64,000 nt of DNA from Chamaecyparis obtusa (lineage: Eukaryota; Streptophyta; Pinopsida; Cupressales; Cupressaceae). A program made the position numbers and the translations under genes. Position 1 is the first letter of the stretch, and each line of letters starts with the position of its first letter. This document shows positions 1 to 11,799 of this stretch, in pieces. The notes beneath the pieces were generated by a model. The model saw only the letters and a program-made list of their open reading frames with translations. It did not search any database and was not told the origin of the DNA. The stretch spans positions 558,001-622,000 of the forward strand of contig BSBK01002093.1 in NCBI GenBank assembly GCA_027943335.1, written 5' to 3'.

Positions 1-640
1 CTATCACAAAAGTATGACCTAGTCTGAGTAGGTCCACATAGATCTGTATGAATCAGATCCAACTTGTTTCTGGCTGAAAAATATTTTCTATGAAAGCTAC
101 TTCTTGTTTTTTTTCCCATTGCATACTCTTTGTATGTTGTATTAGTTGGCTTCACAATATTAGGTAGATCTTTGATCGCATTAATGTTACTTGCCTTTAC
201 AATATTATCAAATTTCATGTGACAAAACCTTATGTGCTACAACCAAGTATCATCAAATTTAGCAACAAAATAACTTACTTCAATAGGGCTCAACTGAAAG
301 ACATTACCTCTTGTCTTTGTACCAGATGCAATCATATCTCCTTCAGCACTTCTAACTGTACAATATCCATCCTTGAGTTGTAGATGATAACCCTTGTCTA
401 CCAATTGTCTAGCACTTAATAAATTATGTTTCAATCCATCAATAGACAAAATATCATCAGTGTTAGTTTTACCATCCAAAGTAATAGATCTTTTTCCAAT
501 GATTATCCTAGGAGTATTGTCACAATGCCTGACAACACCACCATTAGAATTTCTTAACTCAAAAAATTTTCCTTTATCACTAGTCATGTGTTGTGATCAT
601 CTATTATCTATGATCCATTCAAATTTCTTCCCAACATGAG
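1..640 (-). pseudogene. Copia-1 protease, pre-integrase and integrase N-terminus (decayed)
   Basis: The minus-strand reading gives a protease-like start, then a stretch ending in the pattern G-N-V-F-Q-L, typical of the copia region before integrase. The next part reads like the integrase zinc-binding segment and the first catalytic stretch (HTDLCGPT near bases 20-60). The open stretch 237-587 is 116 codons; the rest is interrupted by stops. The usual protease DSG triad is degenerate (reads as D-S-R). No active product is expected. The copia identity is secure because the same order and motifs appear in copia-2 at 7970-8800. Confidence 0.8.
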
Positions 641-839
641 ATACTAACATGTCTTTTCTTCATGGATAGGTACTTCCTCTTTGATTGCCACAAAACCAAG
701 TATATCATTTACATCTCCATCATCGTCAAATGCATCATCACTAACATAGTAGCATTCCTTATCCTTCATATATTTACCATACTTAGGTTTATGCGTAGGA
801 ACTCTTTTTGGGCATCTAGAAGCAAAATAAACAACCTTA

Positions 840-1704
840 TTGCAGTTAAATCACTTTAAAGGTAATTTTCCTTCAAACTTACCTTGACCTTTCCTTTATC
901 TTCTTGTGATCATGACTAGGATCTTCTCATCCATACTATTTTTTATTTCTTCAATTTGCTCCCATTTATCAACATAATCTCCCAATTCTTCATTGTATTT
1001 TCTTGTCTTTTTGGAACCTGCAAGACTAGTTCCTTCATTTTTGTCTTGATGCACTATTGCCTTGAATGTTGTCTCAACTTTTGGTAAAGCATCCTTAAGT
1101 TCTGCGGTATCAAATTTTGTTAGCTTGAACACTACAATTTCCCTTTTCAAATTCTTAGTTAATGGAATTATCTCCTCCATGGCATGCACTCTAGTTTTGT
1201 ATGTTGGTGTCAAAGATCTCATAATATTTGAAATGGCTTCATCCTCAGTGTAAGTTCCTCCATTTTTCTTGATCCCTATCACACATTTTGTGACTCTTTG
1301 AACAAACATCCTTATTTTTTCATCTTCCTTCATTTGAAGTGTCTCCATCCTCACTCTCCAATTCTAAAGGTTGGCTCCTTTAGTGTATGAATCACCTTCA
1401 TACAATGCTGTCAACCTTTTCCATATATCATGTGCTTTGTCCAGATATTTGATCTCAAAAAATTCTCCTTCAGATAATGCACTTATCAATCCTTCTTTGG
1501 CTACCATGTTGCACTGAAATATCTTTTTTCTTCATCAGTTGTAACAGGGTCTTCTAACTCATCTTCAGTCTTGATTACTACATCTCTCTTAGTTACCAAC
1601 TAATAATATAAGCCTAAATAGAACAAATGAGTCTTCATCTTGTCTTTCCATGTATCAAAATTCTCTACATCAAACTTGGGAATTTCTTTCTTATAGTAAG
1701 ACAT
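840..1704 (-). pseudogene. Copia-1 gag (decayed)
   Basis: The open part 896-1354 (152 codons) reads as a copia gag of the UBN2 type, with helical, charged sequence and the conserved block around L-T-P-T-Y-K. The upstream part to about 1704 keeps the typical KFDGxNFxTWKxKM-like start but holds several stops. Downstream, at about 790-850, a zinc-knuckle-like segment is degenerate (first half lost). The protein would have packaged element RNA in virus-like particles. It is now broken. Confidence 0.75.
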
Positions 1705-1755
1705 CTTAGATCTTTTTCCTCAAGCAGCAAGCTTTCTCTCTGAGGACCAACAACA

Positions 1756-1764
1756 CTGATACCA
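1756..1764 (-). other. Copia-1 primer binding site (initiator Met tRNA type)
   Basis: The minus strand reads TGGTATCAG two bases inside the LTR edge, the hallmark of priming by initiator methionine tRNA in plant copia elements. The match is shorter than in copia-2 and copia-3, where it runs to TGGTATCAGAGC. Confidence 0.7.
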
Positions 1765-1766
1765 AT

Positions 1767-2940
1767 TCTTAAAGTAACAATGTCCCAATCAATTGAGGGG
1801 AGGTGAATCATTTGATGCATACTTATTAATATTAATTCTAAATATAAACCATATGCATAAAGAAAAAAAACCATAACATAATAACACCAATATTTTTTTT
1901 GAGGAAAACCATGATAAGGGGAAAACCCCGGTGGAGATGGTACCCACAAATCAGTACTATGAGTATAATAACCCGACAAAGAGTTATAGCCCTGTTAGGA
2001 GCTATTCAAGTACAATAGTATAGTCCTTGTTAGAGTACAGACCCTGTTAGGAGTCACAACCCTATTAAAGGTTTTATAAGATGGCTCATAGCCTAGTCAC
2101 TTGACCAAAGGAAGGTTAAATCCACCTTCAGGACTCATTGTCCAAAGATCACAAATATTTACAATAATAATATCTGAACTGGATTCCAGAACTAACCTCT
2201 TCAAAGATAGCTTCTTCCTTGTGTCTCAATGCACCACCTTTTCTCTATATCAGTAGTCCTTGCAATCCACAGGATTGCACATTATTCGCACACCCTAATC
2301 ATAAGGAAAGACTTCCTTATATACAAGTTACATACATAATTCCTAGGTCGTAAAATTATAGGACCTCTCCTATAAAAAAAACATTACATAGACCTATGTG
2401 AGGGTACACACAACATCCTTAACAATATTACAATAATTAAAAATCATAAAATATTTAGCCACAACATTAATCCATACTTGATTAATCAAGAACACACTAC
2501 CACTCCTGGGTCATCTTCCAAATGAACCTTCGATGGAGTACACACCACAGATGATGTCAAAAATTACATAAGTACTTTGCGATCACATAGTAGACTCTCT
2601 CATGTGTCTTCTGACATTCCTTAAATTTGCAAGGCTCCAATTCTGCACTGGAGATATACTTCACATACTGAGACCAACTCTGTGAGTTTCCCAGTCACTA
2701 GCCCTATAACTAATCTTTTCCAATTCATCCTTAACTTGAGAAAATGAACATATAACATATGCAAACATAAACACGTGCAATAAACATGAACTTCTACCCA
2801 AATCTCAGATCACGGGAGCTAAGTCGATGTTAACTACCCATACAATTCTATGTAACATGTCTATCCATATTGTCTGCAGCTTCTAGATTCCCTTATTGAA
2901 AAATATGTTGACATCAATGATAAAAAAATGAATGCCAACA
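1767..2940 (-). repeat. Copia-1 5' LTR
   Basis: This is about 1174 bp and aligns by eye with the copia-2 LTRs: the same opening near the primer site, a shared AGGTGAATCA block and the shared closing block GTTGACATCAATGA. The outer end is gccaaca at 2934-2940. The inner edge reads tcttaaag where copia-2 has tgttagaaag, so the terminal TG has mutated. Confidence 0.7.
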
Positions 2941-3317
2941 ATTCCAATATTATTTCCAATAAATATAGTATTAATTATATTTGTACCAAGCCATTTTTGG
3001 TTGATTTTCATCATATGGTCGATTGTTAGGATATAGCATTATGTTTTGAGTAACAAATCATCAAAAGATGAAATCAAATGGTTCCGCAAGGGAAGTGAAA
3101 TGTCAACATTGATGTAGAGTAGAGTTTTTATTGCTATTTTTATTTTTGTTGGTATTATTATTTTTGCATGGAAATAGATAGCCTTGATTGTGAGGTTGTT
3201 GTTGTGAAGTGTTCTGATTTTATTGATTGTTGTTACGATTTTGGTTATTTTTTCTTATTGTGATTTTTTATTCTGATTATTTTGATTGCCTTTATTGTTG
3301 TTGGATGCTTGGACATT

Positions 3318-4101
3318 CTAGACATGTTTATCATCTATCACTCCATAATTGACTACCCCTTTGTTAGATAAAGGGGTATGGTGTTTAATGGTTCTCTCTT
3401 GTGAGAGACCATCTTCAATGGTTTTCCCTTTCTTAACAAGCATCGCAAAATTATCAGTAGTGGCCATTTTCATTTGAAATGACATTTTAGGTATCAAATT
3501 CTTAGTGAATATGTCGATGAGATGATTATCTGGTATCTTCCAACACATTTTATTTTTGAGGTGTCCCTTCCTTTGTAGGAAACTATCAAAGGTTTCTCCA
3601 TTATTTTTTCTAGTGTTGTATAAGTCACTAAGTGATGTTTGATGTTTAATGTTATATGAATATTGTGCAACAATTTTTTCTATGAGGTCAACAAAGGTAG
3701 ATATAGACCTAGGAGGTAAATTCATAAAACACTCAAGAGCGAAGCCTCTAAGAATCCTAGTGAAGAGTCTCTTAAGATATTTTTTTATTGTAGGAGACCT
3801 CTTGGCATGCAACATAGAACTCTTTGAGATGTTGGATAGGGCATGTTTCTCCCTTGTACTTATCAAATTTAGGGATCTCAAGTTTTCAAGGAATGGTTGC
3901 ATATTGATTGACTTGTTGAACGAGTAAGGACATATATCCTCAAATGGTAACTCTTTATTTCCTTCTTTTGGCATGCTATGTATGAGGCTCTTGAGTTCAT
4001 TAATTTGATTTCCCAAGCTAGGTACATTCTGATGTGTAAGTTTTGGCCCAAAATATTTTCCTCTTCCAAATTGTGATGTGAATCGAGAGGACATAATTCC
4101 T
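3318..4101 (-). pseudogene. Ty3/gypsy gag fragment G1, C-terminal half
   Basis: An open stretch of 258 codons is similar to the Retrotrans_gag family. It shows the L-P-P-R-S-I-x-T-F-x-D-L block, then I-V-A-Q-Y, then S-L-S-D-L-Y followed by G-E-T-F-D-S-F-L-Q-R. After the stop at 3318 an Asn-rich tail (to about 3150) is readable with further stops. The gag is cut at 4101 by copia-2, and its N-terminal side resumes at 11041 in a compatible frame. I saw no pol for this element; it may have been to the left, where copia-1 now sits. Confidence 0.75.
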
Positions 4102-5301
4102 TGTTAGAAAGTAAAGCCCACCAAGATAACTAATAGAGGGGGTGAATCAGTTATAAGATAAATACAAATTTTATCACCATTAACAGATTTCAACCATGTA
4201 ATCAATATAAGCAACAAACATAGAAAGATAAACATACACAATGACACAATAACACAAGATATGTTAACTAGGGAACCTCTTGATCAGAGAGTAAACCCCG
4301 GTGGGAATGATGCCCACAAAAGATGTACCAATATAAAAATTCCTTGTGAGAGGATGGACTCTGTTAGGAGCCTTATGAAATACATTTAGTACATATGAGT
4401 CCTTGTTAGGAGATTTTGAATCCCTGTTAAAAGACTCTAACCCTGTTAGGAGTTGTGGAAGACAGAAGGACCCACTGTCCAAACAACTTCAAGGGTAAGA
4501 TCACTAAACACACTGTCTAGCTGATCTTTGTATTACTCAAACATAATAATACCAAAATAATTACTGATCTCAATAACTTATCTTTTCTCATCTACCTATG
4601 CCAAACCACACCAACTGCTTCACCAGATCTCAATATCAAATCTCTGAAATTCGCATATCCTCTTACAACATATATTGCTTAATTTCACAATTCACCTCTA
4701 TTCTATTACTTCTTACAATAAGGAAAACAATCCTTCCTTTACACCACACTCAAATAATTACCAATGAGTTAGCATACAAGGCCTAACCAATTACAAAATA
4801 TAAACCTTTACATGTTACATAATATTTCATAATTTCATAAAATTGTCAGCTTCTGAATACAATAAATCTTCACATGTGTGACCTCTGACCACATTGTCTT
4901 ATCTAGGTCTCTACCAAGGTGTATATCAATTGTAAAACTTCACATGCCTATATTCTATCCCGATTAGGAGATATCATCCAATTACCACAAGCCACTTCTC
5001 AGGAATACTGCCTAAATATTGCTTCCACTGAATTACACATAATTGTCATGAATAATTGAATTTTCATTCGCGCTCTTGACCACGATTGTAGGACACAATA
5101 TAGAGTAATTCCTCAACTCCGCATAGCTTGATCTTCCATACTCCATGTGCGCTAATTCAAATAATGTCTACTTCTCTGCTAATCTCCAGTAGATCACTGT
5201 GTTGACATCAATGACAACCACAATTATGAATGCAACTGCAACTGCTACGGAATGGCTTAGAATACTCCCCCATAGGATATATTCATCATTCATTCCTAAC
5301 A
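4102..5301 (-). repeat. Copia-2 3' LTR
   Basis: This 1200-bp LTR lies left because the element is on the minus strand. It pairs with 9856-11040 along its length and begins and ends with the inverted TGTTAG/CTAACA. Confidence 0.92.
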
Positions 5302-5313
5302 ATCTCCCCCATT
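5302..5313 (-). other. Copia-2 polypurine tract
   Basis: The minus strand reads AATGGGGGAGAT directly before the 3' LTR, the expected primer for plus-strand synthesis. Near-identical CTCCCCCAT strings (plus strand) recur at 5484 and 5598 and once inside the LTR at 5265. Confidence 0.8.
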
Positions 5314-5695
5314 GGCATTGATGGGAACATAGATGAAAAAATAATTGAAGTTCCATAAATACCAAACTGCAACACTACTGCTCTGAAATATTTTCAAATC
5401 CTCTTCATCAATCAAATATTGCTTTGTTTTCTCACAATCATATTCTTCTCATCCTAATCAATGGATGTTTTTCATGTATCCTTCTCCCCCATTGACATCA
5501 ATGAAAAAATATCAATATGTCAATCCTCAATGTCAAAAGACACTATTCAGAAAATACATTCACTAGAGTCCTTCATGACTCAGCTCAAAAACACATACTC
5601 CCCCATAGAGGAAGTACCAACATCTAGTCCAGAAAAGATAGAGCTCATATACCACTGCACTGATGCAACAATCTGCATCACTTCTCAAAATTAGG

Positions 5696-6740
5696 CTAGG
5701 ACATAACCCCAAGCATACCTCTCAAATACTCAAATGTATCTTTAGGTAAGGGTTTTGTAAATATATCTGCAATCTGCTCTTTTGTACTTATATACTCAAG
5801 TCTGACTTCTTTCTCTACAACTTTCTCTCTCACTACATGATACTTTATTTCTATATGCTTTGTCTTAGAATACAATACAAGATTCTTTGACATACTTACT
5901 CTACTTGTGAACTATCATAATGTATGATAACATGCTCATCAAATTTGATTCCAATATCCTTCAACATTTTTTCATCCATATTATCTGATTACCATTGTTT
6001 GTTGTCGCTACATATTCTGCTTTTGGTGTGCTCTGTGAAATATAATTTTATTTCTTTCTTATCCAAGAGACCAATCTTCCTCCAAGGAAAAATGCTCCAC
6101 CACTTGTACTCTTTTTGTCATCAACGTTGCCTCCCCAATCTGCATCTGTATATGCACATAGGGTAAAATCATCAATTTTTTCATACCATAATCCATATTC
6201 ACTTGTGCCTTTCATGTACCTCAATATTCTTTTTACTGTTGCATAATGTGACTCTTTAGGATTAGCTTGAAATCTTGCAACAATTCCAATTGCATGTGAT
6301 ATATCTGGTCTTGTATGAGTTAAATACTGCAAACCTCCAATCATGGATCTATACTTCTTTTGTTCAACTACAGGAGTTTAATCTGTGCTAAATAGTTTAT
6401 GACCAGTTACCATAGGTGTGCCAACCGGCTTACAATTCTCTATTGCAAATCTATTCAATAAGTCATTCAGATACTTTGTTTGACATAAGAAAATACCATC
6501 ACTGTATTTGTTATCTGTGATCCTAAAAAATATTTCATCTCACCAATCATGCTCATTTAAAATTCAGTCTTCATTTCATCTGCAAATTTATCACTAGCTT
6601 CATCTTCTCCTCCAAAGATAATATCATCAACAAAAATAACTACAACCAAAAAACCATTCTCAATTTCTTTCAGATACAAATTACTATATGTTGTTCCTTT
6701 AGCAAATCCCAATTTTATCAAATACTTATCTAGTTTTGCA
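5696..6740 (-). pseudogene. Copia-2 reverse transcriptase C-terminus and RNase H (decayed)
   Basis: Near 6613-6637 the minus strand encodes FVDDIIFG, the copia RT catalytic box. It is followed by the connection domain, then the RNase H start (YTDADWGG, open part 6048-6344), and at 5696-5893 the RNase H end (KTKHIEIKYH) with the usual copia tail (IADIFTKPLP). Stops lie between these parts. The 6048-6344 part is out of frame with the gag start, while 5696-5893 is back in frame, so at least two compensating frame changes are present. Confidence 0.85.
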
Positions 6741-6742
6741 TG

Positions 6743-7162
6743 TCAGGTTGTAGGTGCATTTTTAAGTCCATATAAAGCTTTTTTCAGTTTGCATACCATG
6801 TCTCCTTCATGAGTTAAGGGAAAACCTTCAGGATGCTCAATGTAGACTTCTTCTAACTCTCCATTTAGAAATGTTGACTTCACATCCATCGGATATACTT
6901 TGAATTTCTTATGAGTTACATAAGCCAAAAACATTCTTACTGCTTCAATTCTTGCAACAGGTACAAAAGTTTCTTCATAATCAATTCCTTCTTGCTGTGA
7001 GTATCCTTTACATACCAATCTTTCTTTTTTCCTTACAACATCTCCTTGTTCATTCATCTTTTTCCTAAATACCCATTTAGTTCCTATAACATTCTTATCT
7101 TTAGGTTTAGGGACCAACTCCCAAGTCTTGTTCTTTTCAATTTGACCTAGTTCTTCCTTCAT
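6743..7162 (-). pseudogene. Copia-2 reverse transcriptase N-terminus (RVT_2)
   Basis: 139 codons hold the opening of the RVT_2 domain: TWELVPKP, then K-W-V-F-R-K-K, the [10 protein letters not shown] block, the [10 protein letters not shown] box (first catalytic Asp; alanine of the common consensus replaced by Ser) and YGLK. It ends at a stop where the family usually has Trp. It is in frame with the gag start at 9799. Confidence 0.85.
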
Positions 7163-7237
7163 TGCTTTAATCCAATGTTCATCTTTACAAGCTTCATCAG
7201 TAGATTTAGGTTCAATTTGAGAAATTAAGCATAGTTC

Positions 7238-9799
7238 TTATTGTACCTTATTTCGATTCAGAACTCCTTTTTCTATGCTCCCAATAATCTGCTCAACAGG
7301 ATGATTTCTTGCTAGATTCCTGTTAGGTGTGGATGTCTTAGTTCTTGCTTCAACTCTGTGTTCTGCTCTAGGTTCTTCTCTGATTTCCTCAATATGACTT
7401 TCATTTTGCAAATCACTGTTAGTTTCATAAAATAATTCAACATTTTCTTGATCAATTCTAAGACGAGTTCCTTCATTTGATTCATAATCAATCGTTCTTT
7501 CTTGAATTTTAAATTTCTCATCAACTTTAACATTTGCGCTCTCAACAATAGTTTTAGTTATTTTATTGAAACATCTATAAGCTTTTCTTTTCAATGAATA
7601 ACCAAGAAATATACCTTCATCACTTCTAGGCTCAAACTTTCCAATATCATTATCTCTTTTAATATAACACTTACTTCCAAAAATTCTATAATACTTAACT
7701 GATGGCACATATCCAAACCACAATTCATAAGGTGTCTTATTTGTATATGTTTTGATTTGTACTCTGTTCATTGTATATACTATGGTGTTCACTACTTCTC
7801 TCCAAAATTTCTTCACCAAATCATTTTCAAATAACATAGCTCTTGTTGCTTCAGTTACTGATATGTTCCTTCTTTCTGCAATACCATTTTGTTCAGGTGT
7901 TCTAGGGGCTAAAAGTTGTCTCTTTATACCATTCACTTCACAAAAATTATTAAATTCCTTTGAAGTGAATTATTCACCTCTATCAGACCTCAAACATTTA
8001 ATCGTCATTCTAGATTCATTCTCAACTTTGTTCTTAATCAATTTGAATTTATCAAATGCTTCAAACTTTTCTTTAAGAAATGCAATCCACATCATTCTTG
8101 TAAAATCATCAACAAGAATCATAAAATACATTTCACCATAGAATCCTCTAGTCCTTGTGGGACCGCTCAAATCTGTATGAACAATTTCCAACTTCTTTGT
8201 TGATATAAACTTCTTGCTCAAAAATGAACTTCTCTTCTGCTTAGCCATAACACATTCTTTGCAAATCATGTTAGTAGGTTTCATAATCTTAGGCAAATCT
8301 CTTACTGCAAATGTAGTACTTTCTTTCACAATCTTATCAAAGTTTATATGACAAAACCTTTTTTTCCATAACCAACTGTCATCTATATTAGTAATCAAAC
8401 ATGTCATCTCAACAGGATTCAACTGAAATACATTACCTCTAGTTCTTGATTCAGTTCCAATTAAGTTACCATCATTATCTTTGATCACACAAGTTTTCTC
8501 AGTAAACCAAACTTGATATCCCTTATCAACTAACTGTCCAACACTCAAAATATTATATCTCAATCCATCCACAAAATAAACATCATCAATGTTAGTCTTT
8601 CCATCAAGAGTTATAGATCCTATTCCTTTTATCAAACAAGGTGCATTGTTTCCAACTCTGACAACTCCTCCATCATAATTGTTAAACTTTATAAACTTAT
8701 TCATGTCTCCAGTCATATTATGTGAACAACCACTGTCTATAATCCAATCAGTTTTCTTTTCTACTTGGGAAACTAAGTCTTTTTCTTCTTTAACTTCAAA
8801 ATTTTCTTCTTGTATAGCTACAAATCCTGTCTTATCATTCTCATTATCACTTTCACTTAAGAATTTCTCAACACTAGCCTCAAATTCTTCATCATTAGCA
8901 TAGTAACATTCTTTGGATCTTCTAGGTTTAAAGTTCTTATATATCTTTACTCTCTTAGGACATTTAGATGCGAAATGACTATATTCTTGAGAAGTCCAAA
9001 ATTTAAATATTTTCTTACCTTTTGGTTCTCTTTTCACAAGCAAGGCAATTCCTTCCTCAATCTTTCTATATTCTTTGGTCTTAGATCTATTGCAACTAGC
9101 ATAGTCTCCACTGACACTAGTACTTATTGAAAAAGTAGGGCAAATACTAAGTGCAATGAATGTTGTCTCAATTATAGGTAAATCTCTAGACTGTCTCAAG
9201 CCTATCTCTGTTGCTTCTAATCTTCCAAGAAGATTTTCTCTAGTAAACTTCTCAGTACAAGGTATAACTTGTTCAATCATTTGTTTTGTCTGCTTAAATA
9301 TAGGAGTCAATGTCTTTAGAATTTTCCATATCACTTCATCCTCAGTCTTGTTTCCTTCACAAGTTTTGATACCTACAACAATTTCTAATATCCTACCAAT
9401 ATAACTTCTAACAAATTCATCTTCCATCATCTTTGCATCTTGAAATGAACATATCCAATTCTGTAATCTGATTCTCTTTGCATGTACATCACCTTCAAAA
9501 GTAGATCGTAAAGCTAACCAAATTTCATGAGATGTCCTTAGAATTTTTACCTAATTGTATTCATTCTCCGGAAGTGCTGACAAGAGTGCTTCTCTGGCAA
9601 GTATGTTACACATGAACATGTCTCTTTCTTCATTAGTGCATTCTTCAATTTTCTCTTCTTCAATGATAGTCTTCGCATTCTTTGTAATCAACCAATATCC
9701 TGGTCCTAAACATAGAAAATGTGTCGTCATCTTTTATTTCCAGCTGTCATAGTTTACTCCATCAAACTTAGGGCTTTCTTTCTTGAAATGAGTCTCCAT
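7238..9799 (-). pseudogene. Copia-2 gag, protease and integrase (decayed)
   Basis: The probable gag start is the ATG at 9797-9799, just inside the primer site. The minus strand then encodes UBN2-type gag, a zinc-knuckle segment at about 8940-9000 whose first cysteines and histidine are replaced, and protease with intact IIDSGCSHNMTGD at about 8720-8760. Pre-integrase His/Cys residues and the integrase core follow, ending with the GIAERRN glutamate block in 7238-7936. The open parts 7970-9430 and 7238-7936 are in one frame, separated by a stop. The lost zinc knuckle argues against a working Gag. Confidence 0.88.
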
Positions 9800-9841
9800 A
9801 GATCTCCTTAAGTTGTCAAACTTTTCCTTCAAGGACCTGAT

Positions 9842-9853
9842 GCTCTGATACCA
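9842..9853 (-). other. Copia-2 primer binding site
   Basis: The minus strand reads TGGTATCAGAGC two bases after the 5' LTR, complementary to the 3' end of plant initiator methionine tRNA. Confidence 0.9.
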
Positions 9854-9855
9854 AT

Positions 9856-11040
9856 TGTTAGAAAGTAAAGTCCACCAAGATAATTGAGAGGAGGGGGGTG
9901 AATCAATTATCAGATAAATATAACTTTTATCACCATTAACAGATTTCAACCATGTAATCAATATAAGCAACAACCATAGAAAAATAAACATACACAATAA
10001 CACAAGATATGTTAACTAGGGAACCTCTTGATCAGAGAGTAAACCCCGGTGGGAATGATGCCCACAAAAGATATACCAATATAAAAATTCCTTGTGAGAG
10101 GATGGACTCTATTAGGAGCCTTATGAAATACATTTAGTACATAGGAGTCCATGTTAGGAGACTTTAAATCCTTGTTAAAAGATTCTAACCTTGTTAGGAG
10201 TTGTGGAAGGAAAAAGGACCCACTATCCAAACAACTTCAAGGGAAAGATCACTAAACACACTGTCCAACTGATCTCTGTATTACTCAAACAGAATAATAC
10301 CAAAATAATTATTGATCTCAGCAACTTATCTTTTCTCCTCTGCCTGTGCCAAACCACACCAACTGCTTCACCAGATCTCTGCAATTCACATATCCTCTTA
10401 CAACATATATTGTTCAATTTCGCAATTCACCTCTATTCTATTACTTCTTACAATAAGGAAAACAATCCTTCCTTTATACCACACTCAAATAATTACAAAT
10501 GAGTCGGCATACAAGGCCTAACCAATTACAAAATATAAACCTTTACATGTTACATAATATTTCATAATTTTATAAAATTGTCGGCTTCCAAATACAATAA
10601 ATCTTCACATGTGTGACCTCTGACCACGATGTCTTATCCAGGTCTCTACCAAGGTGTCTTCATCAATTGTACAACTTTGCATGCCTATATTCTATCCAAA
10701 TTAGGAGATATCATCTAGTTACCACAAGCCACTTCTCATGAATACTACTTGAATACTACTTCCACTGAATTACACATAACTGTCATGAATAATTGAGTTT
10801 CCATTTACACTCTTGACCACGATCTCAGGACACAATATAGAATGAGTCCTCAACTCTGCATAACTTGATCTTCCATACTCCATGTGCGAGCTAAATCAAA
10901 CATTGTATACTTCTCTGCTAATCTCTCGTAGATCACTGTGTTGACATCAATGACAACCATAGTTATGAATGTAACTGCAACTACTACAAAATGGCTCAAA
11001 ATAATCCCCCATAGGATATATTCAACATTCATTCCTAACA
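9856..11040 (-). repeat. Copia-2 5' LTR
   Basis: This 1185-bp partner of 4102-5301 carries the same TGTTAG/CTAACA termini. It would hold the element promoter. Confidence 0.92.
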
Positions 11041-11790
11041 GTCCTGATGTAGGAGGAGGTGTGTAATGAAATGTTTGGGATGTTGTTGGGGTAGATATCT
11101 TCAAGACTCTAAATGGAATCTTGAAGAGTGATGAAATGTATTGTATCGCAGATTGTGAGGTGATGTTTGCGATAATGATGCTAACATATATTCAAGACAT
11201 CGCTGCCCAAGGCATTAGATGTGTTTGTTGTGATTTGAGTTATTTTATGTGAGGTTGTGTTAGGTATGGCACTGAGGAATAAATGGGTTTATTTTTTTGT
11301 TAACTAAAATGTTTTTTGTGAAGTTAGTGTGGGTAATATCGTAGAAGGCTCACTAGAAGTAGGCTTACATTTTTCCTATGATGATGTTGCATTGATTGTA
11401 GAAGTTGTGACTGTATTGATAGAGGCCCTAGCTCTTTTGATGTTTTTGTAAAGTAATGATTCATCAAAATCCTTAGGGACTATGACTCCATCATGAACAA
11501 GGTTCATAAAAATCACATCTTTGTTAGCTCTAATAACTTTTTCCACCATCTCTATGTTATGGGAATATCTAAGGAAATCTTGGACCTATGGAGTCAATTA
11601 TGTTTTAGTTTGTTCAGGTTGATCAACAAATTCAACCTCTACCTTTGTTTGATTGGTGGTATCTGGCATCCTTGTGCCTCTAAGATGTATCAAGGCAAAG
11701 GGAATCTTATTATCTCTACTCGTGTTTGGAAATATTTGACTCATACAATTTTACCTTGGGATAAGATGGAAGATGTATGATGAGGTCTAA
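11041..11790 (-). pseudogene. Ty3/gypsy G1, region upstream of gag core (decayed)
   Basis: Minus-strand reading gives coherent protein-like stretches, among them FHYTPPPTSG directly at the copia-2 junction and, near 11450-11560, M-V-E-K-V-I-R-A-N-K-D-V-I-F-M-N-L. Stops separate them. The junction is in phase with the gag fragment at 3318-4101, so this is the N-terminal side of the same gag. The function of the stretch before the gag core is not recognised. Confidence 0.6.
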
Positions 11791-11799
11791 GGGTGGGTT

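Larger units (their letters stand above)
1..2940 (-). mobile_element. Copia-1: partial Ty1/copia retrotransposon, 5' part
   Basis: Read on the minus strand, the order is 5' LTR (1767-2940), primer site, gag, zinc knuckle, protease, pre-integrase region and the start of integrase. The element leaves the window at base 1, so reverse transcriptase and the 3' LTR are not visible. The LTR is recognisably related to the roughly 1.2 kb LTRs of copia-2, so the two belong to related families. The coding part has several stops and frame changes. The five bases after the LTR are attcc; the other target-site copy lies outside the window. Confidence 0.85.
4102..11040 (-). mobile_element. Copia-2: full-length Ty1/copia retrotransposon, nested
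   Basis: Both LTRs are present (4102-5301 and 9856-11040). Each starts TGTTAG and ends CTAACA on the plus strand. An initiator-Met primer site lies inside the right LTR and a purine tract inside the left LTR, so the element reads on the minus strand. Flanks are ttcct (4097-4101) and gtcct (11041-11045), a 5-bp target duplication with one change. It sits inside the gypsy gag G1. LTR lengths differ (1200 and 1185 bp) and differences are many, so it is older than copia-3. Gag-pol is decayed. Confidence 0.92.
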
